A stretch of 7,779 nt of DNA from an uncultured Sutterella sp. (GCA_900552195.1 URYO01000051.1:1-7779); one strand, 5' to 3'; shown: positions 1 through 6,120, numbered from the stretch's first letter. Numbers and translations are program-made. The notes: generated by a model from the letters alone, not told the origin.

Positions 1-101
1 AAAGCTACCGGGCCCGGGATTTTATCTTCACTTTTTCCACTGCATCCGGCAAGGAGAGCGGCAGCTGCGACTGTACAGAAGACTTGAATTAACTTTTCCA
101 T
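1..101 (-). CDS. Lipoprotein, N-terminal fragment (gene runs off the left edge)
   Basis: Only the first 33 codons are in the window. The ATG at 99-101 opens a reading frame with a Lys at residue 3, a hydrophobic stretch at about residues 4-18 and a textbook lipobox, L17-A-G-C20, followed by SGKSEDK. This shows a Sec-exported lipoprotein cleaved by signal peptidase II and anchored through Cys20. An AGGA sequence lies 10 bases before the ATG and could be the ribosome binding site. The gene lies downstream of mccD on the same strand but behind an intrinsic terminator, so it may be a separate unit or be reached by read-through. Sco1-type copper chaperones, which are often lipoproteins, are associated with some mcc clusters and would be an attractive candidate, but nothing visible proves this. 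The mature protein lies outside the window, so no function is assigned. Confidence 0.72.
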   Translation of the reverse strand, partial: MEKLIQVFCTVAAAALLAGCSGKSEDKIPGPVA

Positions 102-127
102 AGCGGAGGATTCCTAAAGATTAAAGT

Positions 128-146
128 GGCCGGTTTTCTACCGGTC
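128..146 (-). other. Small dyad in the leader of the lipoprotein gene
   Basis: Arms at 130-134 and 140-144 pair perfectly (CCGGT/ACCGG) around a 5-base loop, with a partly paired extension to 128 and 146. On the minus strand it lies between the mccD terminator and the start codon at 101. No strong T-run follows it on that strand. It could be a leader hairpin or an operator dyad; it is short enough to be chance. Confidence 0.25.
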
Positions 147-154
147 TAAGGAGA

Positions 155-190
155 TAAGAAAAGTGCCCCGAAAGCAAACTCTCGGAGCAC
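155..190 (-). terminator. Intrinsic terminator after mccD
   Basis: On the minus strand the arm at 182-190 (GTGCTCCGA) pairs with the arm at 163-171 (TCGGGGCAC), giving nine base pairs with one U-G wobble and a 10-base loop. It is followed directly by TTTTCTT. It begins about 10 bases after the mccD stop codon and so marks the end of the mcc transcript before the lipoprotein gene. Confidence 0.88.
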
Positions 191-199
191 TGTTTCTAT

Positions 200-1138
200 T
201 TAGATGGAGTTGATCTGGCCGGCGTAAATAATGAATAAACGCAGGCACATCATTCCGCAAATAGCAGCCAGTCCGGAGGTATAAAAAGCAGTTGCTCCGG
301 TACGGAATGCCTTGCTTCCGAAGAAGCTCAGCGCCAGCGGAATCAGGAAACCGATACCGACTGCACCGACCCAGAAAACCTGAGCCCACATTCCGCTTGT
401 AAAGGCAGCAAAGGCAGCCTGAGCAGCGGCGTTTCCGCTGACCAAAGCGATGATGATCATCAGCAGGCAGAGAGCTTCAACCGCCATGATCGGCCATTCA
501 GCCGCATGAAGAACATGCAGATCGGAGCCGTGACGATCGGCACCGAAGAGCCAAGCGGCCAAAACTTTTGTCGCTGCACAGCCGGCAGAGAAACCAGAGG
601 CGACGAACAAGGCCGGAAGGACAGCGGTGTTGATCAGCGGGAAGCGAATCAGAGCCGAAATCAGGAAGCCGGTGTAGGCACAGATCGCAATCGCAAGGAT
701 AAGAACGATCCAGTCCAAAGCCACTCTGAATTTGGCAAAGAAGCTGATGATCGGGTCAAGCCACTTGAGCCAGCTAACGGACGTAATTTCCTGCTGAAGC
801 GCAACGCACATCAGCACAAAAACGAGCGGGATATAGAACAGAAGCGCCATCACGCCGATGCTCATGACGGAAGTCGGGTTGTAATAAACCAGAATTCGCC
901 AGAAGAAGAGCGGATTGGTCAGGTCCAGCACCAAGCAGATCATGCCGAGAACGATCGTAATAAAACCGATCAAACTCGCCGCCTTCATGATGGGTGTGTT
1001 GAGGTGAACGCCTCTGAAAAGGTTCACACAGATCGCAACGGCAACCGCACCCCCGGAAATACCGGCTAAGAACAGATACACGGCAATCGGCCAAGGCCAG
1101 GCAACACCCTCGGTAAGACCAATAGTAAAGTCCAACAT
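200..1138 (-). CDS. mccD: MccD, NrfD/PsrC-family membrane quinol dehydrogenase subunit
   Basis: This 312-residue integral membrane protein belongs to the NrfD/polysulfide reductase PsrC family, which oxidises quinol in the inner membrane and passes electrons to a periplasmic ferredoxin-like partner. About eight hydrophobic segments are visible, roughly at residues 16-40, 52-71, 91-114, 140-162, 168-190, 213-233, 250-271 and 284-305. Family-like signatures are the TEG near residues 9-11, the Gly-rich LAGISGGA in TM1 (24-31), DLTNP-FFWR at 72-81, SGFSAG at 181-186 and HAAEW at 211-215. There is no haem-binding motif, as expected. The ATG lies two bases after the mccC stop codon with AAGGAG eight bases upstream, so translation is probably coupled to mccC. 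As the gene after the four-cluster protein in an MccA cluster, it fits MccD (SirD in Shewanella). The same family also serves nitrite, polysulfide and tetrathionate reductases, so the sulfite assignment rests on context. Confidence 0.92.
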   Translation of the reverse strand: MLDFTIGLTEGVAWPWPIAVYLFLAGISGGAVAVAICVNLFRGVHLNTPIMKAASLIGFITIVLGMICLVLDLTNPLFFWRILVYYNPTSVMSIGVMALLFYIPLVFVLMCVALQQEITSVSWLKWLDPIISFFAKFRVALDWIVLILAIAICAYTGFLISALIRFPLINTAVLPALFVASGFSAGCAATKVLAAWLFGADRHGSDLHVLHAAEWPIMAVEALCLLMIIIALVSGNAAAQAAFAAFTSGMWAQVFWVGAVGIGFLIPLALSFFGSKAFRTGATAFYTSGLAAICGMMCLRLFIIYAGQINSI

Positions 1139-1140
1139 GA

Positions 1141-1884
1141 TCAGACTCCTTCTTTCTGAACGGTGACGTATCTGAGGCTAGGCTCCGTACCCAAATGCGG
1201 ACGGATACGAACCGTGTCTTTGACACGAAGCAGACGGCTGATGATGCTTTGCGGATCATTGACGTCGCCGAAATACAAGGCGCCGTGCCGGCAGGCTTGT
1301 ACGCAGGCGGGTTCTTCTCCGTTTGCTAATTTGGTCTTCAGGCAAAAGTCGCAGTTGTCCGCCACTTTTGTTTCCGAGTTGATGTATCGAACGTTGTAAG
1401 GACAAGCGGCAATGCAGTACTTGCAGCCGACGCAGCGGTCCGGATCCATCGTCACGATACCGGTCTTCGGGTCTCGATGTGCTGCACCTGTCGGGCAGAC
1501 ACGAACGCACGGGGCGTCCTGGCACTGCTGACAAGAGACACGAACGTATACGCGCTCGCAGTCGCAGCCTTCGAGTTTTCCGCAAATCGGACACGCAGTT
1601 CCCGGAACATGAGTCGTCTGACGTTCGAGCACTAAGCGCGAAACTCCCTTGGGCAATTTGTTGGTTTCGTTGCAGGCTTCTTTGCACAAGCCGCAGCCGA
1701 TACACTTGTTTTGGTCAAAGACCATCGCGTAATGCGGCTTAGCTTGGCCAGAATCAGATCCTGCGCTCGTTTTTATTGCGCCTTTGTTCTCGTCGGGCTT
1801 ATTGCAGCCTCCGAGCGATAACAAAACTAAGGAACCCGCGGTTGTACCGGCTAGAAATGTTCTTCTGTCGATGTTTGCACTCAC
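1141..1884 (-). CDS. mccC: MccC, Tat-exported four-cluster [4Fe-4S] electron-transfer protein
   Basis: This 247-residue ferredoxin-like protein of the NrfC/PsrB/DmsB type should carry electrons from MccD to MccA in the periplasm. Sixteen cysteines form four cluster motifs: C61/64/67/71 (CX2CX2CX3C), C118/121/126/130 (CX2CX4CX3C), C151/154/157/161 (CX2CX2CX3C) and C178/181/194/198 (CX2CX12CX3C). The N-terminus DRRTFLAGT (6-14) is a twin-arginine signal, so it is exported folded. The hydrophobic stretch ends in L24-G-G-C27, a lipobox-like sequence, so it may also be lipidated. Four further cysteines at 98, 101, 107 and 109 lie in an insert between the first two cluster motifs and are not needed for the standard four clusters. 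The start is GTG at 1882-1884, chosen because TTGGAG lies eight bases upstream and the Tat signal follows at once. A 6-bp hairpin lies just before the ribosome binding site. The gene is almost contiguous with mccD. Confidence 0.92.
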   Translation of the reverse strand: MSANIDRRTFLAGTTAGSLVLLSLGGCNKPDENKGAIKTSAGSDSGQAKPHYAMVFDQNKCIGCGLCKEACNETNKLPKGVSRLVLERQTTHVPGTACPICGKLEGCDCERVYVRVSCQQCQDAPCVRVCPTGAAHRDPKTGIVTMDPDRCVGCKYCIAACPYNVRYINSETKVADNCDFCLKTKLANGEEPACVQACRHGALYFGDVNDPQSIISRLLRVKDTVRIRPHLGTEPSLRYVTVQKEGV

Positions 1885-1898
1885 GGTGATTCTCCAAA

Positions 1899-1916
1899 AC
1901 AGACTAATTCGTCTGT
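1899..1916 (-). other. Intergenic hairpin before the mccC ribosome binding site
   Basis: The perfect 6-bp arms ACAGAC and GTCTGT (1911-1916 and 1899-1904 in minus-strand order) enclose a 6-base loop. On the minus strand the stem is followed by TTTTGGAG, which runs into the mccC Shine-Dalgarno sequence. The four-T run is weak, so partial attenuation, an RNA processing site or a translation modulator are all possible. It lies between the TPR gene and mccC. Confidence 0.4.
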
Positions 1917-1923
1917 CGCTAAT

Positions 1924-2577
1924 TTATTTTGACTGGGCTAACTTCTCCCGAGCGTTAGCAATCGCACGCTGGATTGCCGTTTCGCGCTCCGGAGCACTGT
2001 GCGCTTTAATGATTGTTTCCCATTCACTGATCGCCGCTGCGTAGTCTTTATTCCTAAAGGCGTGTTCCGCAAGCAGCATTCTTGAAGAGGCTTCCGCCGG
2101 ATTCAGACTTAACGCTTTTTCAAGCGTGAGCTTCACTTCCGATGTCATCTGACGATGATCTCGGTAGTAGAGCGCTCTGGCTTTGTCTCCATACAATCCG
2201 GCATTCGGTCCGGTAATTGTTAAAGCTTCATCCAATGTTTTTGCGCTCTCGTCAAAGAGCCCGCCCTGCATGTAAAGTCCGGCAAGATCTCTGTGGGCTT
2301 CCACACTGCGAGGTTTATTCATCGCATCTCTGCGGGCCTGAGTGATCTTGGCTGCGAGACGATGATCTTTGGTGTTGTCCACCTGAGCCTTTTCCCAATC
2401 GGAAAAGCGGCCCACAGAAGCGTACACACCCAACGACGAACCGATGAGAAGAAGAATAATCAGTGAAAGGATCGAGGTGTGGCTGCGTGCTGCACGGCTT
2501 CTCAATGCGTAAACGATAAAAACGATACACACTAAGAAAACCACGATAGCGATGGATGCAGCCAATCCGATCATCAT
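1924..2577 (-). CDS. CcmI/NrfG-like TPR protein with two N-terminal membrane segments (cytochrome c maturation)
   Basis: This 217-residue protein has two membrane segments (about 3-25 and 34-54) joined by a short basic cytoplasmic loop, then a periplasmic domain with about three tetratricopeptide repeats (roughly 91-124, 126-160 and 161-194). The last repeat, with SLNP followed by AFRNKDYAAAISEWE, is the pattern typical of CcmI (CycH) and NrfG. Those proteins hold the C-terminus of an apocytochrome c and hand it to the haem lyase. Inside an octahaem cytochrome operon the natural client is apo-MccA, perhaps for haem attachment to CX15CH, like NrfG for the special haem of NrfA or SirG in Shewanella. 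It is shorter than full CcmI and has no CXXC of its own. Tandem ATG codons (2575-2577 and 2572-2574) follow GGGAG at 5 and 8 bases; the first is used here and the second is equally possible. The gap from mccB is 22 bases. The client is inferred. Confidence 0.83.
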   Translation of the reverse strand: MMIGLAASIAIVVFLVCIVFIVYALRSRAARSHTSILSLIILLLIGSSLGVYASVGRFSDWEKAQVDNTKDHRLAAKITQARRDAMNKPRSVEAHRDLAGLYMQGGLFDESAKTLDEALTITGPNAGLYGDKARALYYRDHRQMTSEVKLTLEKALSLNPAEASSRMLLAEHAFRNKDYAAAISEWETIIKAHSAPERETAIQRAIANAREKLAQSK

Positions 2578-2599
2578 TAAAACTCCCTTTGCTTAAGAA

Positions 2600-3394
2600 T
2601 TAACTGTGAGGCCACGCCATTTTAGGACGACTTCCGTTCATCGGAGGATGTCCTGCCGGCATTGCCTGGTTAGATTCTTTGTTAGCACCCGGTTTTTCAA
2701 CTTTTTTGAGCGTCACTTCAAAAATGAGAGCAGATTCGGGCGGAACCGGACCGGCTCCGTTTTCACCGTAACCCTTATCGGCCGGGATAACGAAAACGGC
2801 CTTGCCGCCCTCTTTCATCTGAGACAAACCTTCCTTAAAGCCGGGAATCAGGGTCATGACGACGTCTTTTTCTTCAGCAGGTGTTCCTTCTGCATTCGTA
2901 AAAGGCGTGCCGTTAACCAGTTTTCCGACGTAAACCATCGTCACTACGTCTTCTTCTTTCGGGGAGGGACCGGTACCGGCTTTCAGCTCTTCATACTGAA
3001 CTCCGGAAGCCAGGACCTTAACGCCCTTCTTCTTTTTGTTTTTCTCAAGGTAGGCAAGACTTTCGCCTCGATTCTTTTCCTTGACTTCCTTGACCTTTGC
3101 CTCATGGAGCTGGTTCAGCTTTTCAGCTCTGGTGTTGAGCGCAGTCACGATTTCTTCCTCGCTTAACTTGCTCTTATTCTTCAGAGCATCCATTAAGCCC
3201 TCCACAACCAGGTCCATGTTAACGGGTGCGCCAAGCTCAGACTGTTTGAAGACCTGAGAGGAAAGGTAATTTCCAAGCGAAGCTCCTAAGCTGTAAGACT
3301 CTTTGGCCTCCGGTGTCATGTCCTGTGCAAGGGCGGAACCGACGAAAACGAAGGTCAACGCGACTGACAACATAGTTTTTTTGAGAATCGACAT
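2600..3394 (-). CDS. mccB: MccB, periplasmic FKBP-type peptidyl-prolyl cis-trans isomerase
   Basis: This 264-residue protein has a Sec signal peptide (about 1-23, cleaved after SALA before QD), a helical FkpA/Mip-like dimerisation domain (about 25-120, ending in a charged Lys/Glu-rich helix) and an FKBP domain (about 127-232). The FKBP part shows GVQYEELKAGTG, VYVGKLVNGTPF, IPGFKEGL and ADKGYG, the usual landmarks. The Phe-Asp active-site pair is Phe165-Thr166 and the core Trp is Phe186, so catalysis may be weak and a chaperone role is possible. A C-terminal tail (233-264) beyond the fold carries M245, H249, M252, M259 and H263. An isomerase next to the octahaem cytochrome is the MccB arrangement known from Wolinella, so it probably helps fold MccA in the periplasm. 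The ribosome binding site of the ATG at 3392-3394 is weak (AAAAG). Another ATG at codon 8 has no better site and would shorten the signal peptide. Confidence 0.92.
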   Translation of the reverse strand: MSILKKTMLSVALTFVFVGSALAQDMTPEAKESYSLGASLGNYLSSQVFKQSELGAPVNMDLVVEGLMDALKNKSKLSEEEIVTALNTRAEKLNQLHEAKVKEVKEKNRGESLAYLEKNKKKKGVKVLASGVQYEELKAGTGPSPKEEDVVTMVYVGKLVNGTPFTNAEGTPAEEKDVVMTLIPGFKEGLSQMKEGGKAVFVIPADKGYGENGAGPVPPESALIFEVTLKKVEKPGANKESNQAMPAGHPPMNGSRPKMAWPHS

Positions 3395-3444
3395 AGTGAT
3401 ACTTTTAAATGAGGTTGATTTGATTCAAACGGAATGAAATTTCT

Positions 3445-3870
3445 TTAAGGTCTTTCAACCTTGCGTCCGGAAAGCTTCCAGCCCTCAATGCCGTCCGGCA
3501 TCTGACGCACGTCGGTGTAACCGAGCTTCATGACTTCGCGGGCAGCCATTTCGCTAGCCGTGCAAAGTTTATTCACGCAGTAGAACACCATCGTTTGGTC
3601 TTTGTTTTCGGGAAGAAGTTTTTTCCAGTTGCGGACGTTGAAGAACTTAGCGCCCGGGATGTAGCCCTGGGTCCATACTTCAAGCGTATTCACGTCGTAG
3701 AAAGGAATTCCGGCTTGCCAGAGCATCTCAGCTTCGCGCATAGAGATCTGGTTTAGGAGTTCGTCATAGACAGGCGCTTCGACCGGTTCTCCGCCTCCGC
3801 CCGCAAAGTTGATTTGCGGGTAAAGACACAGAAACGAAATCATCGCGGCTTGGAGTATTTTGCTTTTCAT
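3445..3870 (-). CDS. Periplasmic single-domain rhodanese-like sulfurtransferase
   Basis: This 141-residue protein has a Sec signal peptide (about 1-23, cleavage after NFA) and one rhodanese domain (about 40-138). It shows FYDVNTLEVW (57-66) with the conserved Asp59, the GYIPGAKFFN segment (69-78, the usual GHIPGA region), the catalytic loop FYCVNKLCTAS with Cys98 at the sulfur-carrying position, and GIEGW (127-131) near the end. A second cysteine, C103, lies five residues later, as in CXXXXC variants of the family; C98 and C103 could form a disulfide or share persulfide chemistry. Rhodaneses move sulfane sulfur through a cysteine persulfide. Placed between mccA and mccB, it may detoxify or supply sulfur species around sulfite reduction, such as making sulfite from thiosulfate or trapping polysulfide. 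That substrate is inferred. The gap to mccA is 65 bases and contains a strong hairpin; the gap to mccB is 50 bases. Confidence 0.87.
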   Translation of the reverse strand: MKSKILQAAMISFLCLYPQINFAGGGGEPVEAPVYDELLNQISMREAEMLWQAGIPFYDVNTLEVWTQGYIPGAKFFNVRNWKKLLPENKDQTMVFYCVNKLCTASEMAAREVMKLGYTDVRQMPDGIEGWKLSGRKVERP

Positions 3871-3888
3871 TCTTACTTCTCTGCTTTC

Positions 3889-3912
3889 ACTTCGGGTCCG
3901 AAGACCCGAAGT
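3889..3912 (-). other. mRNA hairpin with cUUCGg tetraloop between mccA and the rhodanese gene
   Basis: On the minus strand a perfect 10-bp stem (ACTTCGGGTC with GACCCGAAGT) closes on a TTCG loop with a C-G closing pair, the extra-stable cUUCGg tetraloop. No T-run follows on the minus strand (GAAAGCAGAG comes next), so it is not a standard intrinsic terminator. It lies 23 bases after the mccA stop and ends 18 bases before the rhodanese start codon. A 3'-end stabiliser that makes mccA mRNA more abundant than the rest of the operon is the most likely role. Confidence 0.75.
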
Positions 3913-3935
3913 TTACGTGACACTAATCTTTGTGG

Positions 3936-5981
3936 TTACTTCGTTGCTTTTACAGCCTTGTAACCGCCCTGATCGATAATGGACTGAGCCTTGGTCAGGT
4001 AGGCTTGTGCCGTCTCAACACGCTGTTTCGTGTAGTTGAAGGCATGCACACCCCAAGAACCGTCATCCTGGACCTGTTTGATGATTTCGCCGGCCTTGTC
4101 GATAAGAAGCATGGCTTCCGTTCTCTGTTCAGGCGTGAGTTTGGTGACTTCAAGCAGCTTGTTGATACGAGTCAGAGCTTCGACGTTCTTCTGGTGGCCT
4201 TCCTTAATCGGGTTCTGCCACTTCATGACTTCGCCATAGATCTCTTTCTGGTCCTGATAGATCAGGCCCTGATCGAGTTCAGACTGGAACGGGCTGTGGC
4301 AGCCTTTGCCTTCGACAACCGTAAAGTCGGCGATGGATGTACGTGCGCAGCTCCACATTAAGTCAACGTAACCGTGACCTTCTTCGTCTCTGGAGATTCT
4401 CCAGCCCTTAGAGTTGGAAGCACGAGACTGGCCCGGACCCGGGTTCATCATCTTCTTGTCAGGATCGACCATGATCTTGAAGAGGTGAGAACGACGGACG
4501 GCGTCAAAACCGGCCATGTCAGGACGCTGAATAGCTGTGAAGTTTTCGCAGCTCATCGTGAACGGCATATGGCAGGCGATGCAGTCGACCTTGCTGTGGG
4601 TGTCGGCATTCGCAACCATCTGAGCCTGTGTCGTATGGCAGTCTTGGCAGTTCTTACGAATTGCGGGACGTGTTACTCCGGAAGTCCAGTCGTTGCTGGT
4701 AACTTCATGCGGGTCGTGGCAGGTAACGCAGCGCATACCCTTTTCATAGTGCTTCGACATGAAGAGCTGAGCGCCTTCTGTACCGCAGGACGGGCAAGAA
4801 GACTTCGTCTTAGCGTTGAATGCCTTTTCAAGCTTACCCTTAGCATCGGGACGATCAACTTCGTCTTCGATAAAGTTCAAGCGCTGATGGCAGCGGTCGC
4901 AGTTTGTGCTCATGTTGTTGGTGTTGCCAACCAAGTGTCCGCCTTCACCATGGCATTCTTCACAAGCGATACCGCGGGAGATTGTGTGTTTCTGGAGTTC
5001 TTTCGGGTTGCCCAGAGCAGCGAAGAATTCCTTCTTATCCTTAAAGTCAAACTTGAAGGCGTGACAGACTTCGCAGTAAGAGGAAGCAGCCTGGAACAGA
5101 AGTTTGCCTTCATAAGTAGAACCGTAGGATGTCATACCCCACTGGTGGGAGGCGGAAGGTCCGAACTGGCTGAGTTCTGTCGGGAAGTCAGGGATTAATT
5201 TCTGAATTTCTTTCGCTTTTTCAGGTGTCAGCCATTCTGCCCAGCCGCGGGAGAACTGGTTGCCGCCGGCAACAACCTTACCGGTGCCGTCTTTGAGCAA
5301 GCCGTCACGAACGTGGTAGGAACCGCGAACGAGCCATCCGTCGATGTAGCCGTATTTGGTACGCGGTGTACCGATGGTGGCGTAAATCACATCAGCCGTA
5401 ATACCGTCAGGAAGAATAGAGGCCTCAGAACCGTACAGTTTCTTCTTCAGGTCGTTATCGACTTCAGGATGTTCGCCAGGGAAACGAACCGTCTTAGCAT
5501 GACGGGAACGCTTCCACTGTTCGTACTGAATCGCGTGGCATTCGCCGCATTTTTCCGGTCCCACAAACTTGTTGGGGAAGTCAAGAATGGAGCGCTGGCC
5601 CAAACGGTATTGAGAGGCCATCGGACGGTTGCCGTCCTGATGAGCGGAGTACTTCTGAGCATTGCCTTCACCAAGGTATTCAGAGCCGCGGGTAGAGATA
5701 ACCGGTGTACCGATCACTCGTCCGTCTTTTCCGTAAGTAGCAAAGATGGGATGATTCTGGAATAAAAAGTCCCAAAGTTCTTTTTCTTGGACGATGTAGT
5801 CCTGCAGGGTGCGGATGCCCTTGGTCGGTTCCGTCAGGTCAGGATTGGCCCATACTTTCTGGGTAATCTCATTAACCTTAGGTGTCGGAAGGGGCTGACC
5901 GTCCGCTGCATAGACACATGATGTCGCCATAGCAGCTGCAAGGCCTAAGCCTATCGCTGTTTTTCGTGTCTCTCGTAACAT
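3936..5981 (-). CDS. mccA: MccA, periplasmic octahaem cytochrome c sulfite reductase (haem c-copper type)
   Basis: This 681-residue precursor has a Sec signal peptide (about 1-26, ending CVYA before ADGQ) and eight covalent haem sites. Seven are CX2CH, with first cysteines at residues 145, 303, 340, 361, 418, 445 and 467. The eighth is CX15CH, C545 to C561-H562, the hallmark of MccA/SirA. This family reduces sulfite to sulfide with six electrons in the periplasm as a trimer, at a haem next to a Cu(I) held by two cysteines. Three cysteines outside haem motifs remain in the mature protein, C396 and C399 (CPSCG, without His) and C478, and are the likely source of copper ligands. The ATG at 5979-5981 is chosen over one 99 bases upstream because TGGAGA precedes it and the signal peptide starts there. 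It is the first gene of the operon. NrfA and hydroxylamine or tetrathionate octahaem enzymes lack this CX15CH. Confidence 0.96.
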   Translation of the reverse strand: MLRETRKTAIGLGLAAAMATSCVYAADGQPLPTPKVNEITQKVWANPDLTEPTKGIRTLQDYIVQEKELWDFLFQNHPIFATYGKDGRVIGTPVISTRGSEYLGEGNAQKYSAHQDGNRPMASQYRLGQRSILDFPNKFVGPEKCGECHAIQYEQWKRSRHAKTVRFPGEHPEVDNDLKKKLYGSEASILPDGITADVIYATIGTPRTKYGYIDGWLVRGSYHVRDGLLKDGTGKVVAGGNQFSRGWAEWLTPEKAKEIQKLIPDFPTELSQFGPSASHQWGMTSYGSTYEGKLLFQAASSYCEVCHAFKFDFKDKKEFFAALGNPKELQKHTISRGIACEECHGEGGHLVGNTNNMSTNCDRCHQRLNFIEDEVDRPDAKGKLEKAFNAKTKSSCPSCGTEGAQLFMSKHYEKGMRCVTCHDPHEVTSNDWTSGVTRPAIRKNCQDCHTTQAQMVANADTHSKVDCIACHMPFTMSCENFTAIQRPDMAGFDAVRRSHLFKIMVDPDKKMMNPGPGQSRASNSKGWRISRDEEGHGYVDLMWSCARTSIADFTVVEGKGCHSPFQSELDQGLIYQDQKEIYGEVMKWQNPIKEGHQKNVEALTRINKLLEVTKLTPEQRTEAMLLIDKAGEIIKQVQDDGSWGVHAFNYTKQRVETAQAYLTKAQSIIDQGGYKAVKATK

Positions 5982-6076
5982 ATCTTCTCCAGGTGAGGCA
6001 GAGGTTTTTCGAATAATTAAATTGCTCCGAATATCTAGGCCTCGGTAGGTGTGAAATGGGAACAAGGAATGCAAAG

Positions 6077-6091
6077 GCAATACCTTTCCCC
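6077..6091 (-). promoter_or_regulatory. Possible sigma-54-like promoter for mccA
   Basis: On the minus strand the sequence GGGGAAAGGTATTGC keeps the GG and GC pairs with the exact 10-base spacing of -24/-12 promoters and has the full TTGC element, but lacks the CACG part after GG. It would give a leader of roughly 80 bases. No convincing -35/-10 pair for the housekeeping sigma factor was found close by. This is a weak match and may be chance. Confidence 0.22.
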
Positions 6092-6120
6092 ACCTTCAGG
6101 TTAATTTAAGGTTAGAAAGG
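6083..6120 (-). promoter_or_regulatory. Composite dyad and 11-bp-period direct repeat, candidate operator of mccA
   Basis: Two nested inverted pairs are present: CCTTTC (6083-6088) with GAAAGG (6115-6120), and ACCTT (6092-6096) with AAGGT (6108-6112). Within them AGGTTA at 6098-6103 is repeated exactly at 6109-6114 with five bases between, one helical turn apart. Hexamer-N5-hexamer direct repeats are typical of OmpR/PhoP-type response regulator sites. The element starts about 100 bases upstream of the mccA start codon. Binding is inferred from form and position only. Confidence 0.35.

Noticed and set aside
506..1069. Plus-strand open frame of 187 codons opposite mccD
   Set aside because: It is a very polar product created by the antisense of membrane codons; no ribosome binding site or domain supports it.
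2606..3166. Plus-strand open frame of 186 codons opposite mccB
   Set aside because: It lies entirely within the well-supported FKBP gene and its Phe/Arg-rich product looks like nothing known.
4374..5198. Long plus-strand open frame (274 codons) opposite mccA
   Set aside because: It is antisense to the haem-motif region, with no recognisable domain and an odd composition; a shadow of the real gene.
3936..5981. NrfA nitrite reductase, hydroxylamine oxidoreductase or octahaem tetrathionate reductase
   Set aside because: There is no CX2CK motif, the haem count is eight rather than five, and CX15CH is specific to the MccA/SirA group.
5900..5981. Cys22 in the MccA signal as a lipobox
   Set aside because: The residues before it (A-T-S) do not fit a lipobox, and a better signal peptidase I site (VYA) follows.
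5982..6080. 33-codon upstream extension of mccA from an ATG at 6080
   Set aside because: It has no clear ribosome binding site, would bury the signal peptide behind a polar stretch, and the ATG at 5981 has a good GGAG site and an immediate Sec signal.
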